In this document: positions 1 through 12,086 of the stretch, piece after piece | How the letters are laid out: every line of letters starts with the position of its first letter | Numbering within the stretch: position 1 is the stretch's first letter | Source: Bimastos eiseni | Lineage: Eukaryota; Annelida; Clitellata; Crassiclitellata; Lumbricidae | Reading direction: 5' to 3' | DNA length: 64,000 nt | NCBI GenBank assembly: GCA_959347315.1 | Contig: OY365817.1 | Location: 1,173,857-1,237,856 of the forward strand | Translations under genes and position numbers: made by a program | The notes under the pieces: model-generated | Told to the model about the DNA's origin: nothing | Database searches by the model: none | Seen by the model: only the letters and a program-made list of their open reading frames with translations

Positions 1-537
1 GCGTTCCGTAGTACTCGCACAGAAACGGATTAACCGGAACCAGAAGAATCTCCGCCAAACACGCTCACAAATCCTCGCTTTCACCACTTCACAGCGGCAA
101 AGTGCATCGGGTGCAGGCGGAAGCATACTCAACTCAACGAAAAACACACTCAGTTCCACTGTCGTCAGATCATAGACGAAGAAGCGCCAGCTTATGAGCA
201 TTGTTTACTGCACGTCCGAAATATTGCATTTTCCTAACAACAGACGCTAACCAGACCATCGGCCTCATAAATTACTCGGTTCTAGGGAGAGTGCACGCGG
301 GACATAGATCCGGTCGAACTTTACTATGGGTCGTCTCGTCCAGAATTCATTAGACAAAAATCTCCACATTCGCCGCCGCCTCCTCCTCGTCCAGATGTGG
401 CGATAGAGTCCGTGACGTGGGCGGACGATTTGGGCCTTCGTAATTGCCGTCATAAAACGATGATTTAAAATAGACAACCTTCGGGTTTTTTTGTCCAGTG
501 ACATCTTGCGGCTGGCAGGGCCAATGATGTCAACATT
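1..537. other. No gene recognised
   Basis: Non-repetitive, CpG-containing stretch (notably 340-450). Minus-strand frames are open for short lengths but I see no splice pair. It could hold a downstream exon of the PLEKHG5-like gene. Confidence 0.3.
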
Positions 538-592
538 TATTCATTCATTCATTCATTCGGTCATTCATTCATTCGGTCATTCATTCATATTT
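538..592. repeat. (ATTC)n microsatellite
   Basis: ATTC tetramers broken by two CGGTC steps. Confidence 0.85.
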
Positions 593-1039
593 TTCCTTTC
601 CAAATTTAGTGCTCCAAGTAGCTGGTATGCACACTTGGTGGGCTCCGCACTTGCCCTTCCGCTCGATGCCACCGATGTGACGGTATCCTGACGATTGCGG
701 CCTCGCAGGGCTCTAGGGGTTGCCAACTTTTTATTGAGCCAATCCGAACGCGTCCCCACCAATTAAACCTCGCAACCTGTTAACATCACTGTATGTTCCG
801 AATGTTACGTCAAACTACATTAGAGTCCACCAAAAGGAATCTTTAAAATTAGTGTCAAATCATAAACTACCAAACTATTAGATTAGAATAAACTTCAAGG
901 GCAAAGATGTTTCTTAAATTAAACGAAGATCACAATTATAACTGTAATGTAATCGAACATTAATACAGTGCTCCACTAAGATAAGCTATCTAATAAGAAA
1001 CGCCCTCTGCGATAGGTCTAGCCTGAACGATGTTAAAAT

Positions 1040-1150
1040 GTCATTACTAACGTATATTGTACATTAGTTAACAAAACAATGCACAGTATTGACAGTAAGC
1101 TGAAAGAGTCACCAGTGGTGGGCCCACGCACAAGCGAGGAACCAACCAAA
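1040..1150 (-). repeat. LINE 3' UTR fragment (family A)
   Basis: Inverted copy of the GTGGGCCCACC...GACTCTTTCAGCTTAC...GTGCAT series found at 15.7 and 30.4 kb. Confidence 0.5.
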
Positions 1151-2395
1151 GGATTCCCGTGGACAGCACACAGATGGCATGGATGCACAATTATATAAAC
1201 CTATATATATATTTTTATAAAGCCTATATAATACAATATGTATAATTTATATATATTTATGTAAATAATTAATACTGTTAATAATAGAGAATTGATTACT
1301 AACCTAACTGCTCTCACTCAACAGCCACTCTGTAAAACTTATTTACCGTCTGCGCTGGAGTTTAGTGTGCGAAAACGAGAGCAACATTTGGTGCGGCGGA
1401 TGTCTAAACGAAGTTCCTGTACAATTATAGCTCAATCCGAGAGACACTGGATGCACAAGGCCGATCCCGGGACAGTCCAGGGAAATCCCGGGACAGTCCA
1501 GGGGAATCCTGGACCGTGGCTGTTGGCAGCCCAGGCCTCCTGGCCTTAACCTCTGATATTTGTGTACCTCGTCATCTCATATCAACACTGTTGTTTTTAA
1601 AGGCGTCTGTTCTTAACTCAAAACCAAACAGATGCAAGTATGTTAAACGGACGATGGGTCTGTTTCTGTGCCAGGCTAGAGTCTCGGGAGGTGAAGCCGA
1701 GCTGTGAAGGCTCCATTTCGTTATCAAGTGCAAAACGACCAAACTCCCGAATCATTTATATTATAGTCGACAGTTTTTCTCATTAATATAATAATTATAA
1801 TTTATAATTATCATCGTCGTCATCATCATTAACCGTCATCATCAATCAGAGGTAATCACCGTCAATCAGTATCAATCACCACCTTGATGATGATGATCAT
1901 CAACAACATTTTGTTTCGGTTGATAGCCAAACTATAGACGAAACGCAAAGCATGTCAGGCTTTCACAATACAAGTGTCGTCAACTCGAATGCGTTGAACA
2001 GCAACTAATACTAGCTATTGCAATTCATCATCCTCTGCTCTTCACAGGATTTTCTATAGCAGGTGCCCTCGTATCATATATCTTTAGATTCATATAGCGC
2101 ATCTCACAGAATAAAACTTTAGAGAGACGCTCTCAGAACGGAAACCTCAGGGAAAAGAAACGCCTTCAAGGATTAAGAAGTCGATACATAGCCTAGAATC
2201 CAGTAATTATAGTTTTGTCCTTAATTATGGAGGAAGCCAGGAAGGTCATTCCAGGTAGATGACCGACAGCAGCAAATACATCCGATGCTCCGACACAATC
2301 GTCTAACTAAATAGAGATATACACTGCTCATCCAAAAAACATATTAATATGGATAGACTGTTAACATATTTAGCAATGGTTGGACTGGGAGCACG
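1150..2395. other. AT-rich intergenic or intronic sequence, nothing recognised
   Basis: Includes a TA-rich patch (1200-1270), a short GGGACAGTCCAGGG duplication (1468-1508) and a LINE-tail-like TATAGCGCATCTCAC at 2094. Confidence 0.4.
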
Positions 2396-2460
2396 CATTA
2401 ATAGTTTCGCTTGAAGAGGCGCTATATAAATTCTCGAAATGAATTAAGTGAAAATGAAGG
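2395..2460 (+). repeat. LINE 3' tail motif
   Basis: GAAGAGGCGCTATATAAATTCTC, trimmed here to GGCGCTATATAAATT. Similar tails occur at 2712 (GGCGCTTTATAAATG), 14089, 29625, 31660 and 44072. Confidence 0.4.
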
Positions 2461-2509
2461 TAGACACTGGTATACGTATATCCGTACATATCCACGCTTT
2501 ATATACTCC

Positions 2510-3000
2510 GACAAACACACCAACCAACCAATCCATCTATCTCTTTACGTAACCTTCCACTCTACCACTCATCCACTTAATGGCTAATCCATCCATAAGC
2601 TCCTCTATCTACTGATACAATCATTAGTCCACTCATCTATCCATTAATCCGATAACTTATCCACTCATCGCTCCATCTAACACTGACCCAATGAGATGGT
2701 TTATATTATGAAGTGGCGCTTTATAAATGTCAGACTACAATTACAATTGAACAAACCACCCACCAAACTCAACCATTAATACATCCACCAACTCACTCAC
2801 TCAAAGCATCCATCCACCCACCCATCCATGCACCCACCCGTCCATCAATCAATCAATCTATCTATCAATCAATCAATCATTCGCCCTACCAAACAACTCA
2901 TCCAATATCCAACAAAGCACACAATCCATCTACCCAAACTCGTACATCCGCACACCCATCCATCAATCCATACATCAATCCACCAACCAACCTACGTGTA
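2510..3000. repeat. CCAT/CAAT-rich degenerate tract
   Basis: Loose tetramer repeats (CATC, CAATC, CCAC). Apparent reading frames here are repeat artefacts. Confidence 0.8.
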
Positions 3001-3359
3001 TAAAGCACTTCTTTCTACTTCAATTTCCCGGTTTCGGCAAATTAGGAATAATTCAAGAAAGGGCAGCATATCAATCAATGTAATTTCTATAGCGCCCTTC
3101 ATGATAGAAATTCAGATGCGCTTTCAAAGAGGAAAGTTTTGAGAAGCGTGTCATACGCGTACCTACCTCCTGAGTACGTTTCTCAAGAGAACCATCATCC
3201 CACTATCAAACTACCAAGCAGCAATCGACGGTGCTAGGTAATCGGGAGTGAAGAAGGACTTGCGCCCAAGGTCCCTAAACAGTTACCTTCTCAGAGGAGA
3301 AGACGGAGGCGGAAGAGGCGAAGGAGGAGTAGGAGAAGGTGGAGGAAGAGGATAGAACG

Positions 3360-3905
3360 AGGATGAGTGGATGGATGTGGTGGATTGAGGGTTGGGTGGA
3401 TAGATGGATGAACGGATCGATGTGTGAATGGGTCGGTTGAGGGCGTAAGTGGGTGGGTGGGTGGATGAACCGATGAGGCATTGATGAATTGGCGGATCGA
3501 CGAATGGATAAATGAATGATTGATTGGATGCATGCATAAACCGATGGACGGATGGATGGATGGACAGATGAATGGATAAATGGATAGATTGATGGATGAA
3601 TGGACAGATGGATGTATAAATGGATGGATTGATGGATGAATGGATGGACAGGTTGATGGATAGATGGAAAGATGGATGAATGGATGAACAGGTGGATGTA
3701 TAGATGGATGGATGATGGGGTGGATTGATTAATGGATCAATGAATGAATGAATGAATGAATGAATAGATTTATGAATGAATAGATGGATGGATGAAAGGA
3801 CGGATGGATCACGATGAGAGGACAATCCGAGCATGACCTTAGATTAAAAAGATGGACTCATGGATGGACGGATGGATGGATCATGGGATGGATCGATTAA
3901 TTGAG
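3360..3905. repeat. TGGA/GGAT degenerate minisatellite
   Basis: About 450 bp of GGAT/GATG/GAAT tetramers, resuming after the SINE at 4120-4225. The SINE appears to have inserted into this array. Confidence 0.85.
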
Positions 3906-4112
3906 TTTGGTACGGTGGCCGATTAGTTAGCGGAGAGTGTGGGTTCGACCCTCGTCCAAGGAATCATTGTGTAGGGACCTTGAGCAAGACCTTCGCGCAC
4001 GATCCATCTGCATTACACTGCATTACAATTGCAGTTGGGCCGTCGAGGCGCCTGTGTACCTCTGCGTTGATTGTAAGAAGAGCAGTATCAAATTACAGTT
4101 GCATTGTATTTA
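3906..4112 (+). mobile_element. tRNA-derived SINE, family 1
   Basis: The left part has an A-box-like segment (GGTGGCCGATTAGTTAGCGG) and a perfect B-box GGTTCGACC near 3942. The body, with TGTGTAGGGACCTTG and an AATTGCAGTTG core, recurs at 18.7, 49.6 and 50.8 kb. It sits inside a TGGA-rich minisatellite region. RNA polymerase III transcription is expected from the boxes. Confidence 0.75.
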
Positions 4113-4225
4113 TTGATGGCTGGACCAGGTGGATGGATAGATGGATGATTTATGGGATGGATTGATTGTTGATTGGTGGATGATGAAAGGGTGGATGGTT
4201 AGAAGGGTGGATGGATTACGATGAA

Positions 4226-5080
4226 GAGGATAATCGGGTCATGACCTTGTAGCAATTCTCAACGATTCCACTTCCGACGAATAGAGAGAATCTTGTTTAC
4301 ATAATCATCCTTCCAAATAATCATCTCCACGCAGAAGTTATGAATATTAATATTATTCATCATAATTAACATATTCATCCTGGATCTGTTGGTTGTCAGT
4401 TCCTACAAACATCGCATAATTATGGAAATGTTCCACTAACGAACTTACGCATAAATGAATATTCATCTCACAGTTTAATATGCAAAATATGCAACATAAA
4501 TATTCTTCATATAATTACTTTTTGGTCGTCTTCCACCTTCCGCCTACACACAAGGCTGTTACCTCAATCACATCGCACATCAATATTCATATAATCACAG
4601 TATTCTCAGTAACTTTCATCAACACTCATAAATATTGATGAGGCGTCTCCGCTCTCTATAATAATGGAATATAGTTAACGTCGATCATAACAATAATCTA
4701 AATAATCATTTAAATCAATATCAAAAAGCAGACATTGATTAAGCCCAAGTATCTCCACATCGCTATATTCTCAACGTCTAAATATTTGCGTCTAGGTCGA
4801 GTCATGCTTCGTTACCTTGGACATAAAGAAAGCCGCCATTTCTTCGCCAATTGGTAAAATCCAAGAGGTAGACAACGGCACTTCATCCTAAGCCGGACAT
4901 CGTCTACCAATGAGGTAAGTGGGCCCGAGAGGTAGGTAGGTAGTCAGTCAGTCAGTCAGTCCAAAGCAGAGACCGGTAGCAACGGTGCCCGTAAACTCTC
5001 TCTCGTGCCCCCTCCTGCACACACCTCCACACAGACGCACCGGCGCTTACACGGCAGAAGTTTTTCCACAGTCCCTCTCT
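4226..5080. other. AT-rich, nothing but the possible exon at 4816-4887
   Basis: Many ATTCAT/TAATAT words; a short (GTCA)n run at 4944-4964. Confidence 0.4.
4816..4887 (-). CDS. Possible further exon, 24 codons, phase 0 to 0
   Basis: Acceptor GTCCGGCTTAG and donor CCAAG|GTAACG bound a 72-nt open stretch (DEVPLSTSWILPIGEEMAAF and four more residues). Its phase would follow exon 8. It does not clearly match PLEKHG5, and with a window this large a chance hit is quite possible. Confidence 0.2.
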
Positions 5081-5084
5081 CTTC

Positions 5085-5346
5085 CTCCCACCTTTACCTC
5101 CCTCCCTCTCACCCTCCTTCCTGGCTCTCAGTCCGTCAGTTTCTCACTTCCTCCCGGTCTCTTTAACATCTCTCTCCTCGTTCTTCATCTCCTTACATCT
5201 CGCTCCAGCTCTGCCTCTCTTCCTCGCTCTCTGTCTCCCCCTCTACCTGTTTCTGTCTTTCGATGTCTGTCTGGCTGTCTATCTCTCCCTCCAGCACTTC
5301 CTCTCTGCCTCGCTATCTCCCTCCCTCTCTGTTTCTCCATCTTCTG

Positions 5347-5381
<35 letters not shown>

Positions 5382-5396
5382 CTGCCTCTGTCTGTT

Positions 5397-5440
<44 letters not shown>

Positions 5441-5445
5441 ACTCC
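5085..5445. repeat. CT-rich tract with (TCTG)n
   Basis: Pyrimidine-rich sequence with a clean CTGT run at 5398-5432. Confidence 0.85.
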
Positions 5446-5639
5446 CTGGCCAACCACTGATGCCGAGAAACTATAAATAATCTGTAAATCATAAACGCCC
5501 AACAGAGGCTACAGCGCCACAGCCACAGAGAGTACACGTCCACGAATCTCGCCGTACACACGTCTGCGGTCGTTTATGTGTGCACCTATGCGTCTGTCTG
5601 CCAGGATGTCTCTTTGGTTATGTGTGCATGCACGTGTCT

Positions 5640-5948
5640 ATATGCTCACGCACACACATGTACGGACATACAAACACACACACGAACACACATCTACACA
5701 CGCATGCACGCACACACACAGACACATATATATATATATATATATATTATGCAATTTTATATATGTGTATATATTCATAAATATAGATATATACACACAT
5801 ACCCACAAACAAACAAACACATATCTATTGTACACATGTATATATATATATGTATATATATATATATGTATATATATATATGTATATATACATATATATA
5901 TGTATATATATATGTATATGTATATATATATATGTATATATATATATG

Positions 5949-5980
<32 letters not shown>

Positions 5981-5985
5981 CTTTT
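5640..5985. repeat. (AC)n then (TA)n/(TATATATG)n
   Basis: Alternating purine-pyrimidine DNA over about 340 bp. Confidence 0.9.
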
Positions 5986-6259
5986 CCACTCTATTGGACC
6001 AACTTCCTTCCATAACGCGCTCATTGCGTTAAGCCATGCATGGATCTTCCTGTAACCTTTCCTTTGTTGCTTAAAACAGATTTTCTGGGGGTTTAGAGTA
6101 TACTAAATATTCGTTTATTGATATACATGGAATGTCACACCGCAAACCCTTACAATATGTTAGTTGTTTAGTAACAGAGTCTGATTCAATCGAGTTTCAT
6201 ATAATATTATTATAAACTATAATAAATGTGAGAATTCGTTGGAGGTTCTACACAAGAGT

Positions 6260-6585
6260 TCTGCATAAAATAATATAATATAAAATAATATAATATAAAA
6301 TAATATAAAATAATATAATATAAAATAATATAATATAAAATAATATAATATAAAATAATATAAAATAATATAATATAAAATAGTATAATATAATATAAAA
6401 TAATATAATATAAAATAATATAATATAAAATAATATAATATCTAATACATATATATTATATATCTAATAATATATCTAATAATATATCTAATAATATAAT
6501 ATAAAAATATAATATAATATAATATAATATAAAAAATATAATATAAAAAAATATAATTAAAAAAAATATAATATAAAATATAGGC
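6260..6585. repeat. AT-only minisatellite, 10-15 bp units
   Basis: TAATATAATATAAAA units drift to TATCTAATAA and AATATAATAT units. Confidence 0.85.
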
Positions 6586-7239
6586 ATGTGTCTACACTGT
6601 GTATATATAGGGATGCATGTATGCATATGTGTAAAGATGTATAGTCATGCAAGCAAGAATGTATATAAAATTTAAGAAATAATAATCCGGCCAATGCAGC
6701 GCTATAACAACAGAGCCGAGACTGAAGAGTGCATATATTTATACAGTACTTATCAGGGACCCACTCAAATGCTGCGTGCGCGTATGGGTGTGGGCAGGTG
6801 TGTGTAGTACGTGTGTTTGAGTGCGTGTTTGTTTGTCTGGGTGTATGTTAGTGTGCGTGTCTACCTGTGTGCGTCCGTACGTCAGTTCCTCAGACGTCAC
6901 CACTTGCATCATAGCGCCCGTCGAGATATGATACAAGGCCATCGGCACGCCAGCCACTCGGCGTTAGGAGCCACGGAAGAAGTACCCCCTCTCCTCACAT
7001 ACACACCGCCGCCATTCACGATAAAACTCCGCCGCACCCCTTTTGTCGCAGACCATTTCGCCAGAGGTCGACCCTTGTACGGCCGGTGATAAGGCGATCG
7101 GTCGGTCGACTACGTGGCTGGAATTATTGCCCCTAGGCGACCCTTCTGATGCAACACCAACAGCTGTTGTACCGCGGTTCCACTGCCTGACTCTTAATTA
7201 CTGGTATCGCCGCTACTATTGTTATTACTACTTGTTTGC

Positions 7240-7681
7240 CTGTTCTAAGATGGCTAAAAAATCATTTGATGTCGATGATGTTCGTTTATTTGGAAAGAAA
7301 AGAATACGACAAAACGCAGAAATGCTAACATGACTCATGAGTGAGAGCGGACAATTAGAGCAGCTAAAATTGAATAAGAACAAACTAGTAAATTATATTT
7401 ATAAATCTGGGGATAAATTGATTTGTGGAGGTGGTTGTTGGTTAAGAACATGCTTGGGGTTGTGCAAACTGAAGAAAAGGAGTCTGGCATCTATTATGTC
7501 GACAAGTTCAGGAAACTATTTCAAAATGTGCTTTGCCATGCGCGTGAAATCGCGGCCCGTCTTGAATATTCGTCATCCGAAAACGGAAAATAATAAACAG
7601 CTGAAAACTTTTTCCGATGCTCGTGTAATCATTGACTGTCTTGATTACGTCGAGACTTTCGACGGCTTAAAATCCATTTGA
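7240..7681 (+). pseudogene. Remnant of a DDE-type transposase (IS4EU/Harbinger-like)
   Basis: Two short open stretches joined by stops. The downstream one ends FSDARVIIDCLDYVETFDGL, which resembles the first catalytic block of DDE_Tnp_4 transposases (typically a hydrophobic run then IIDCTE). The second and third acidic residues and the rest of the protein are missing. Upstream residues MAKKSFDVDDVRLFGKKRI are coding-like but not recognised. Probably a dead, internally deleted DNA transposon. Confidence 0.35.
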
Positions 7682-8174
7682 ATATGCGGAAAAGTTCATA
7701 GTGGTTAGTGCGATAGTATAGCCACCTGCTGAAATGAAATGAGACTATATTTCAGAACCTCATGCATTCTGTACAATTTATACACGATCATTATCATTGC
7801 CATTACACATTACCGTCATCATTACTATAAAATGTAACCAGAGGTAACAATAACCTGTTATCAGGAACAAACTATTAGCAATATCATTTTTATTTTTATC
7901 TACAATTTCTCTTATTTGAGGTGATTTAAAGCAATTAGGAATAGCATTGTTCTGGGATGGGTGGAGCTTACATTGATTTACAAGGGGTGCCAGTCAAAAG
8001 CGATTGCGTGGAAGAACAGGATGGTAAAGAAAAGCACTGGTAGCGAAATGTACAGTTTTTCTGTTTATACCATCATCATTATCACTGCTATAATTGTTAT
8101 TATTATCACTATTGTTATTAATTATTATAATTATTTTTACTGAAGGTATTTATAATCCCTCAGGTGCCATCAAC

Positions 8175-8366
8175 ATCATCATCGTCGTCGTGTCGTCATC
8201 ATCATCATATCATCATCATCATCATCATCATCAAAATAATCTATAATAATCTATAATAAGAATAATAGCAAGAATAAGAAGGATAAGAAGAATTGGAGGA
8301 ATAAGAAGAATAAGAAGGATAAGGATTAGGATAAAGATTAGGATAGTGATAATAATAATAATAATA
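8175..8366. repeat. (ATC)n, AAGAATA-type and (AAT)n tracts
   Basis: Three adjoining trinucleotide-like tracts directly before RLE copy 1. Confidence 0.85.
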
Positions 8367-8367
8367 A

Positions 8368-9745
8368 CTAGACAACGAAACAATCATAGCCAAAATAGAT
8401 TTCTCCAACGCATTCAACAGCCTATACAGACTTGAAATGTTGACAGCATTATATAACATTCTTCCTGAACTGGTACCTTTTTGCAATCTAGCTTACTTGG
8501 AACACTCACATCTTAAATACAGTCGATACTGTGTCTTGTCCCAAGTGGGGCCCCAACAAGGCGACCCTTTGGGTCCCTTACTCTTCTGCCTACCTCTACA
8601 GCCCATCCTCATCCAAATGAAATCGCCGCTCACAGTAGGTTTTCTGGACGACCTAACACTAAGTGGCAGAGCGGAAGAGGTTGCGGAAGACTCGGCCTTT
8701 TCCTAAATCGAACAAAATGCGAGATCATTTCGACTTCTGCTGATATCCAGAGAGACTTCGAACCATTAAGATAGTTCAGATGGACTAACCCTTCAGAGGC
8801 CACACTCCTAGGCGCACCTCTGTCAACGGATACGGCCTTGACGAACACTTTGAATGCGCCCACAGTGGAGCTAATGCGCATGATGGAAAAACTAACGTCC
8901 ATCGCCACACATGACGCCCTCATCTTGCTCCGATACTCGCTGAGTGCCACCCGACTATTATAGACCCTCAGAAGCTGCCCATGCGAAGGCCACAAAGGAC
9001 TGGAGGAGTATGACAAGGCCTTGAGGGTGGGTCTCGCTGAGGTGCTCAATCTTGTTCTCACCGACGAGGGATGGCTCCAAGCCACCCTGCCCATCAAAAG
9101 AGGAGGACTGGGCATCCGATCAGTGGTTTCGCTGGCACTTCCAGCCTTCTTGGCATCGGCCGCAGCCACTGATATGCTCCAGACAAGGATTCTGCGAGGA
9201 AAGCCCAAAAAGGACCCTGCCCTGGAGATCCTTCAAGCCAAATGGAGGGAAACCAGCGGAGTACCAGAACCGGAAGAAGCTTGGGTTCACAAACAATCGA
9301 GATGGGACGACCCTTTGATTGAGCACTAAAGGAACCTCTCGGCTTGGTAAGAGAAGATGGAAAGCGACCGGACGGCATCACGCTCATTCCTTGGACACGT
9401 GGTCGATGTCTGGCATGGGATGTGACAGTGCCCGACACCTACGCCAAGTCACATCTTGTCGACACATCTATCAGAGCTGGCGAAGCAGCCGAACGCGCAG
9501 CTAAGACGAAGAGGGCCAAGTATTCCACCATAACCAACACCCACGACTTCGTAGCCCTCTCCTTGGAATCCGGCGGCGCTTGGAGCAGTGAAGGACTGGA
9601 GTTCATCTCAGAGTTGGGTAGTCGAACGAGTGCTGCAACCCACGATCCAATGGAGACGTCATTTCTGTTCCAACGTATCTCAGTTGTTCTTCAGCGTGGG
9701 AACGCAGTCTGCCTCTTCGGGACATTGCCAACACTCCATTAGCTC
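8368..9745 (+). mobile_element. RLE-type (R2/R4-like) non-LTR retrotransposon, decayed 3' half, copy 1
   Basis: Translation shows reverse-transcriptase blocks in order: AKIDFSNAFNS (motif A, about 8388), GPQQGDPLGPLLF (motif B, about 8547) and FLDD in place of YxDD (motif C, about 8640). After several frameshifts and stops comes a C-terminal domain with RPDGITLIPW and WDVTV (about 9365-9430). PD, then about 15 residues, then D fits the PD-(D/E)xK restriction-like endonuclease of the R2/R4 group. No apurinic endonuclease is present. It is bounded by (AAT)n on both sides (8349-8366 and about 9786-9870). The 5' half, including any zinc-finger N-terminus, is missing. Confidence 0.72.
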
Positions 9746-9782
9746 ATCATGGGCGATAACAGCATAATGTGAAACATATATG

Positions 9783-9786
9783 TATC

Positions 9787-9841
<55 letters not shown>

Positions 9842-9872
9842 TAACAATAATAATAATAATAATAATAATAAT
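9783..9872. repeat. (ATAATG)n/(AAT)n array
   Basis: Follows the 3' end of RLE copy 1 by about 40 bp. Confidence 0.85.
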
Positions 9873-10059
9873 CCAATTCCAACTGTTGCTTGCAATTAGT
9901 TCCCGTTTTTATGACTGTAGTTCCCATTACACCTTTTGACATATTTTTCATAGATTCTCGAATTTATATAGGGCCTGTTTTTATAATATGGCAATTCATC
10001 ATTGGCTGATGAATTTTTGTTCATTCACACAGATTTGTTTGAATTGTGAAAAATACTAA

Positions 10060-10250
10060 TAATAATAGCAACAATAAAGGCTCTCACGCCATTTGTGAGA
10101 TCGACGAGTTGCGCCATTCCCAACTAAATTATCTAATTCTTAATATTCTATTCCTAAGGGAGCATGTATACCTTGAGCTAAAAAACTAAAAAAACTATTA
10201 AAAAAAACAAAAATAATAATAAAAATCATTATTATTATTAATAAAATCCC
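10060..10250 (+). repeat. Repeat family E with AAT-rich tail
   Basis: TTTGTGAGATCGACGAGTTG and CATGTATACCTTGAGCT followed by AAT-rich sequence. Related copies at 21.04 and 55.99 kb. Confidence 0.5.
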
Positions 10251-10512
10251 ACATCTAATGATCAAACATTAGCCTATGGCACTTTACACTGTGACCATCT
10301 CACAGGATATGGCTTGAATCCAGACTCCCCACGTTAAACTGCAAGCAATCTAACCCGTTGACCACCATCTCTCAATAATCCTTTCTCTTGGGGGTCACGT
10401 GACAATGAACCGTCAATTGCTAAGGACACATAGTGGACTCGCACCATAATCACAGCGAATTCTTGATCAGTCACCCCATGATGCAGGGTGAAAACCCCCT
10501 AGCGAAACTAAC

Positions 10513-10661
10513 CCCATTCTGGATCCTCTTGTCTTTCGTCTGATCTGAGGATGCGACTGCTGCCACGGAGGAAGAGGATGAGGCTGAGGCGTATACGAGA
10601 GGATTCGAAATGGATGACACATTTCTCAGATTGCTTTCGGTTCTCCTCGTGTCATCTTTTG
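10513..10661 (-). CDS. plekhg5-like: Exon 8: Ser-rich linker after the Ras-binding domain, phase 1 to 0
   Basis: Acceptor ATTACTTGACAG (ending 10662) and donor AATGGG|GTTAGT (10512) enclose 149 nt. Two leading bases complete an Ala codon with exon 7, then 49 codons stay open. The product starts KDDTRRTESNLRNVSSIS, has a poly-Ser run (ASASSSSSV) and ends KRIQNG. In vertebrate PLEKHG5 the Ras-binding fold is likewise followed by a charged then Ser-rich linker before the DH domain. A 25-bp minisatellite abuts the acceptor in the upstream intron. Confidence 0.6.
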
Positions 10662-10675
10662 CTGTCAAGTAATCA

Positions 10676-10890
10676 CACGCATTTGTAAAGAAATTATCAC
10701 ATGTGTTTGTAAAGTAATTATCACACAATGTTTGTAAAGTAATTATCACACATGTTTGTAAAGTAATTATCACACATTATTTGTAAAGTAATTATCACAC
10801 ATTATTTGTAAAGTAATTATCACACAATGTTTTTAAAGTAATTATCACACAATGTTTGTAAAGCAATTATAACAAATGCTTGTAAAATGC
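10676..10890. repeat. 25-bp minisatellite abutting exon 8 acceptor
   Basis: About eight units of AATGTTTGTAAAGTAATTAT plus CACAC, decaying at both ends. Confidence 0.9.
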
Positions 10891-11234
10891 TGCACTCTAT
10901 AGCTATAAAAAGTTTTAGCTGTAAGAGTAACAATATTGGTAATTGTTTTTAATTGAAACTGACAAGTACGCAGCTAAATTACATGATATAATAGTTATCG
11001 ATGACAACTACCTTAACAGGAGTAGAATTAAATTTACAATGATTTACGAATGTAAATGGGCTCAATATGGATAGTAACCTCCTCTGATACAGTATGTGCA
11101 ATTGCAGTAAGGACCGCCAATGCTGAATTAGATGGTCGGAAGACCAATTGGTTCAAAGAAATTTGAAGATATTGAGGTGAGCAGGGCGGCTGCAGGGCTA
11201 AATGACAACTTCATGGTATTTCCATCACAGCCAT

Positions 11235-11325
11235 TTGTGGATGGTGCCAGTCTTAAGCCTGGATGAAGGAGAGGGCGACGCTAATCATCTGTAACGACCG
11301 AGTGTCCCTAAACAGCAGCTCTACT
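11235..11325 (+). repeat. Repeat family C copy
   Basis: TAAGCCTGGATGAAGGAGAG, GGCGACGCTAATCATC, GAGTGTCCCTAAAC. Near-identical blocks occur at 30.09, 33.84 (plus), 24.34 and 20.06 kb (inverted). Confidence 0.55.
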
Positions 11326-11849
11326 AATCAAACAACCTGTGCTATCTCGCCAGGTTTCCAGACCACCAACCAATAAATCAGCTGATCAACTCTATGAAAC
11401 CAATGACATCCAATCAACCACTGGAGATGGAATCGAGTAAAACGATCAACTGGTTCTATGTCTTGAGACTGGTGCAATGTTCTGAGAGGTCATCACGTTT
11501 GTTCACTCTCAACAGGATAATATTCAAAAGTTCAAAACAGTCTCTTTGTACAACAATATTCTGCTCAAAAAGAAGTCAAGCATATAGGTGTGATAATCGT
11601 CATAGTAATTTTTATAAGTAACTTCTGTAACTTCTATGGCGGCGGTGCTGATGGCACACCAAGGCCAGGCCATGATGAGGTCAATTTATCGATAAGATCA
11701 GTCCACCCTTGTGGATAATAAACTGTTTGCAGGAAGTCTGAACTAAATGAGAAAAGGGACAAAGTGTACATATAAAGTTCCAAAATCAATGTCAAACAGC
11801 CAAAATGAAGACAGAAACAAAAGTCGCTGTTTTTTGGTGCAATATTTTG

Positions 11850-12010
11850 AGCGCTTGTCTGTGATACCTTGCACTGGCCTCCCATCCGGCTGCATATTTG
11901 GTCCAAGATCCTCACCCTTATGAACAATTTCCTTCTTGACTCTGCTCCTTCATACCTTAGGAACTTCTGCATTTCAGTTTCCTCGGTGTCGGCCGCCATA
12001 TAGGACAACT
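11850..12010 (+). mobile_element. L2-like reverse transcriptase C-terminal fragment
   Basis: One frame reads SKILTL...DSAPSYLRNFCIS, the conserved block near the end of L2/CR1 reverse transcriptases (W-x-P, FKILTL, APSYL). Only about 160 bp survive. Confidence 0.5.
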
Positions 12011-12044
12011 GATTGTCCCTCGTATGCCTACATGTACCCTACAT

Positions 12045-12049
12045 GTAGC

Positions 12050-12086
<37 letters not shown>

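Noticed and set aside
5576..6055. Long overlapping open frames in both strands
   Set aside because: They are translations of (AC)n and (TA)n repeats (HTHT, YIYIYI) with no coding signal.
6868..6957. Minus-strand exon ending CAG|GTAGAC (ALYHISTGAMM)
   Set aside because: Good donor but an in-frame TAA lies just upstream and the only AG is too close to a plausible branch site; no family match.
7690..7760. tRNA-like sequence (AGTGGTTAGTGCG)
   Set aside because: Only an A-box-like word; no B-box and no repeat copy seen.
10676..10890. CRISPR-like array
   Set aside because: Units are contiguous with no unique spacers, and this is an animal genome; the same holds for the 20-, 30- and 56-bp arrays.
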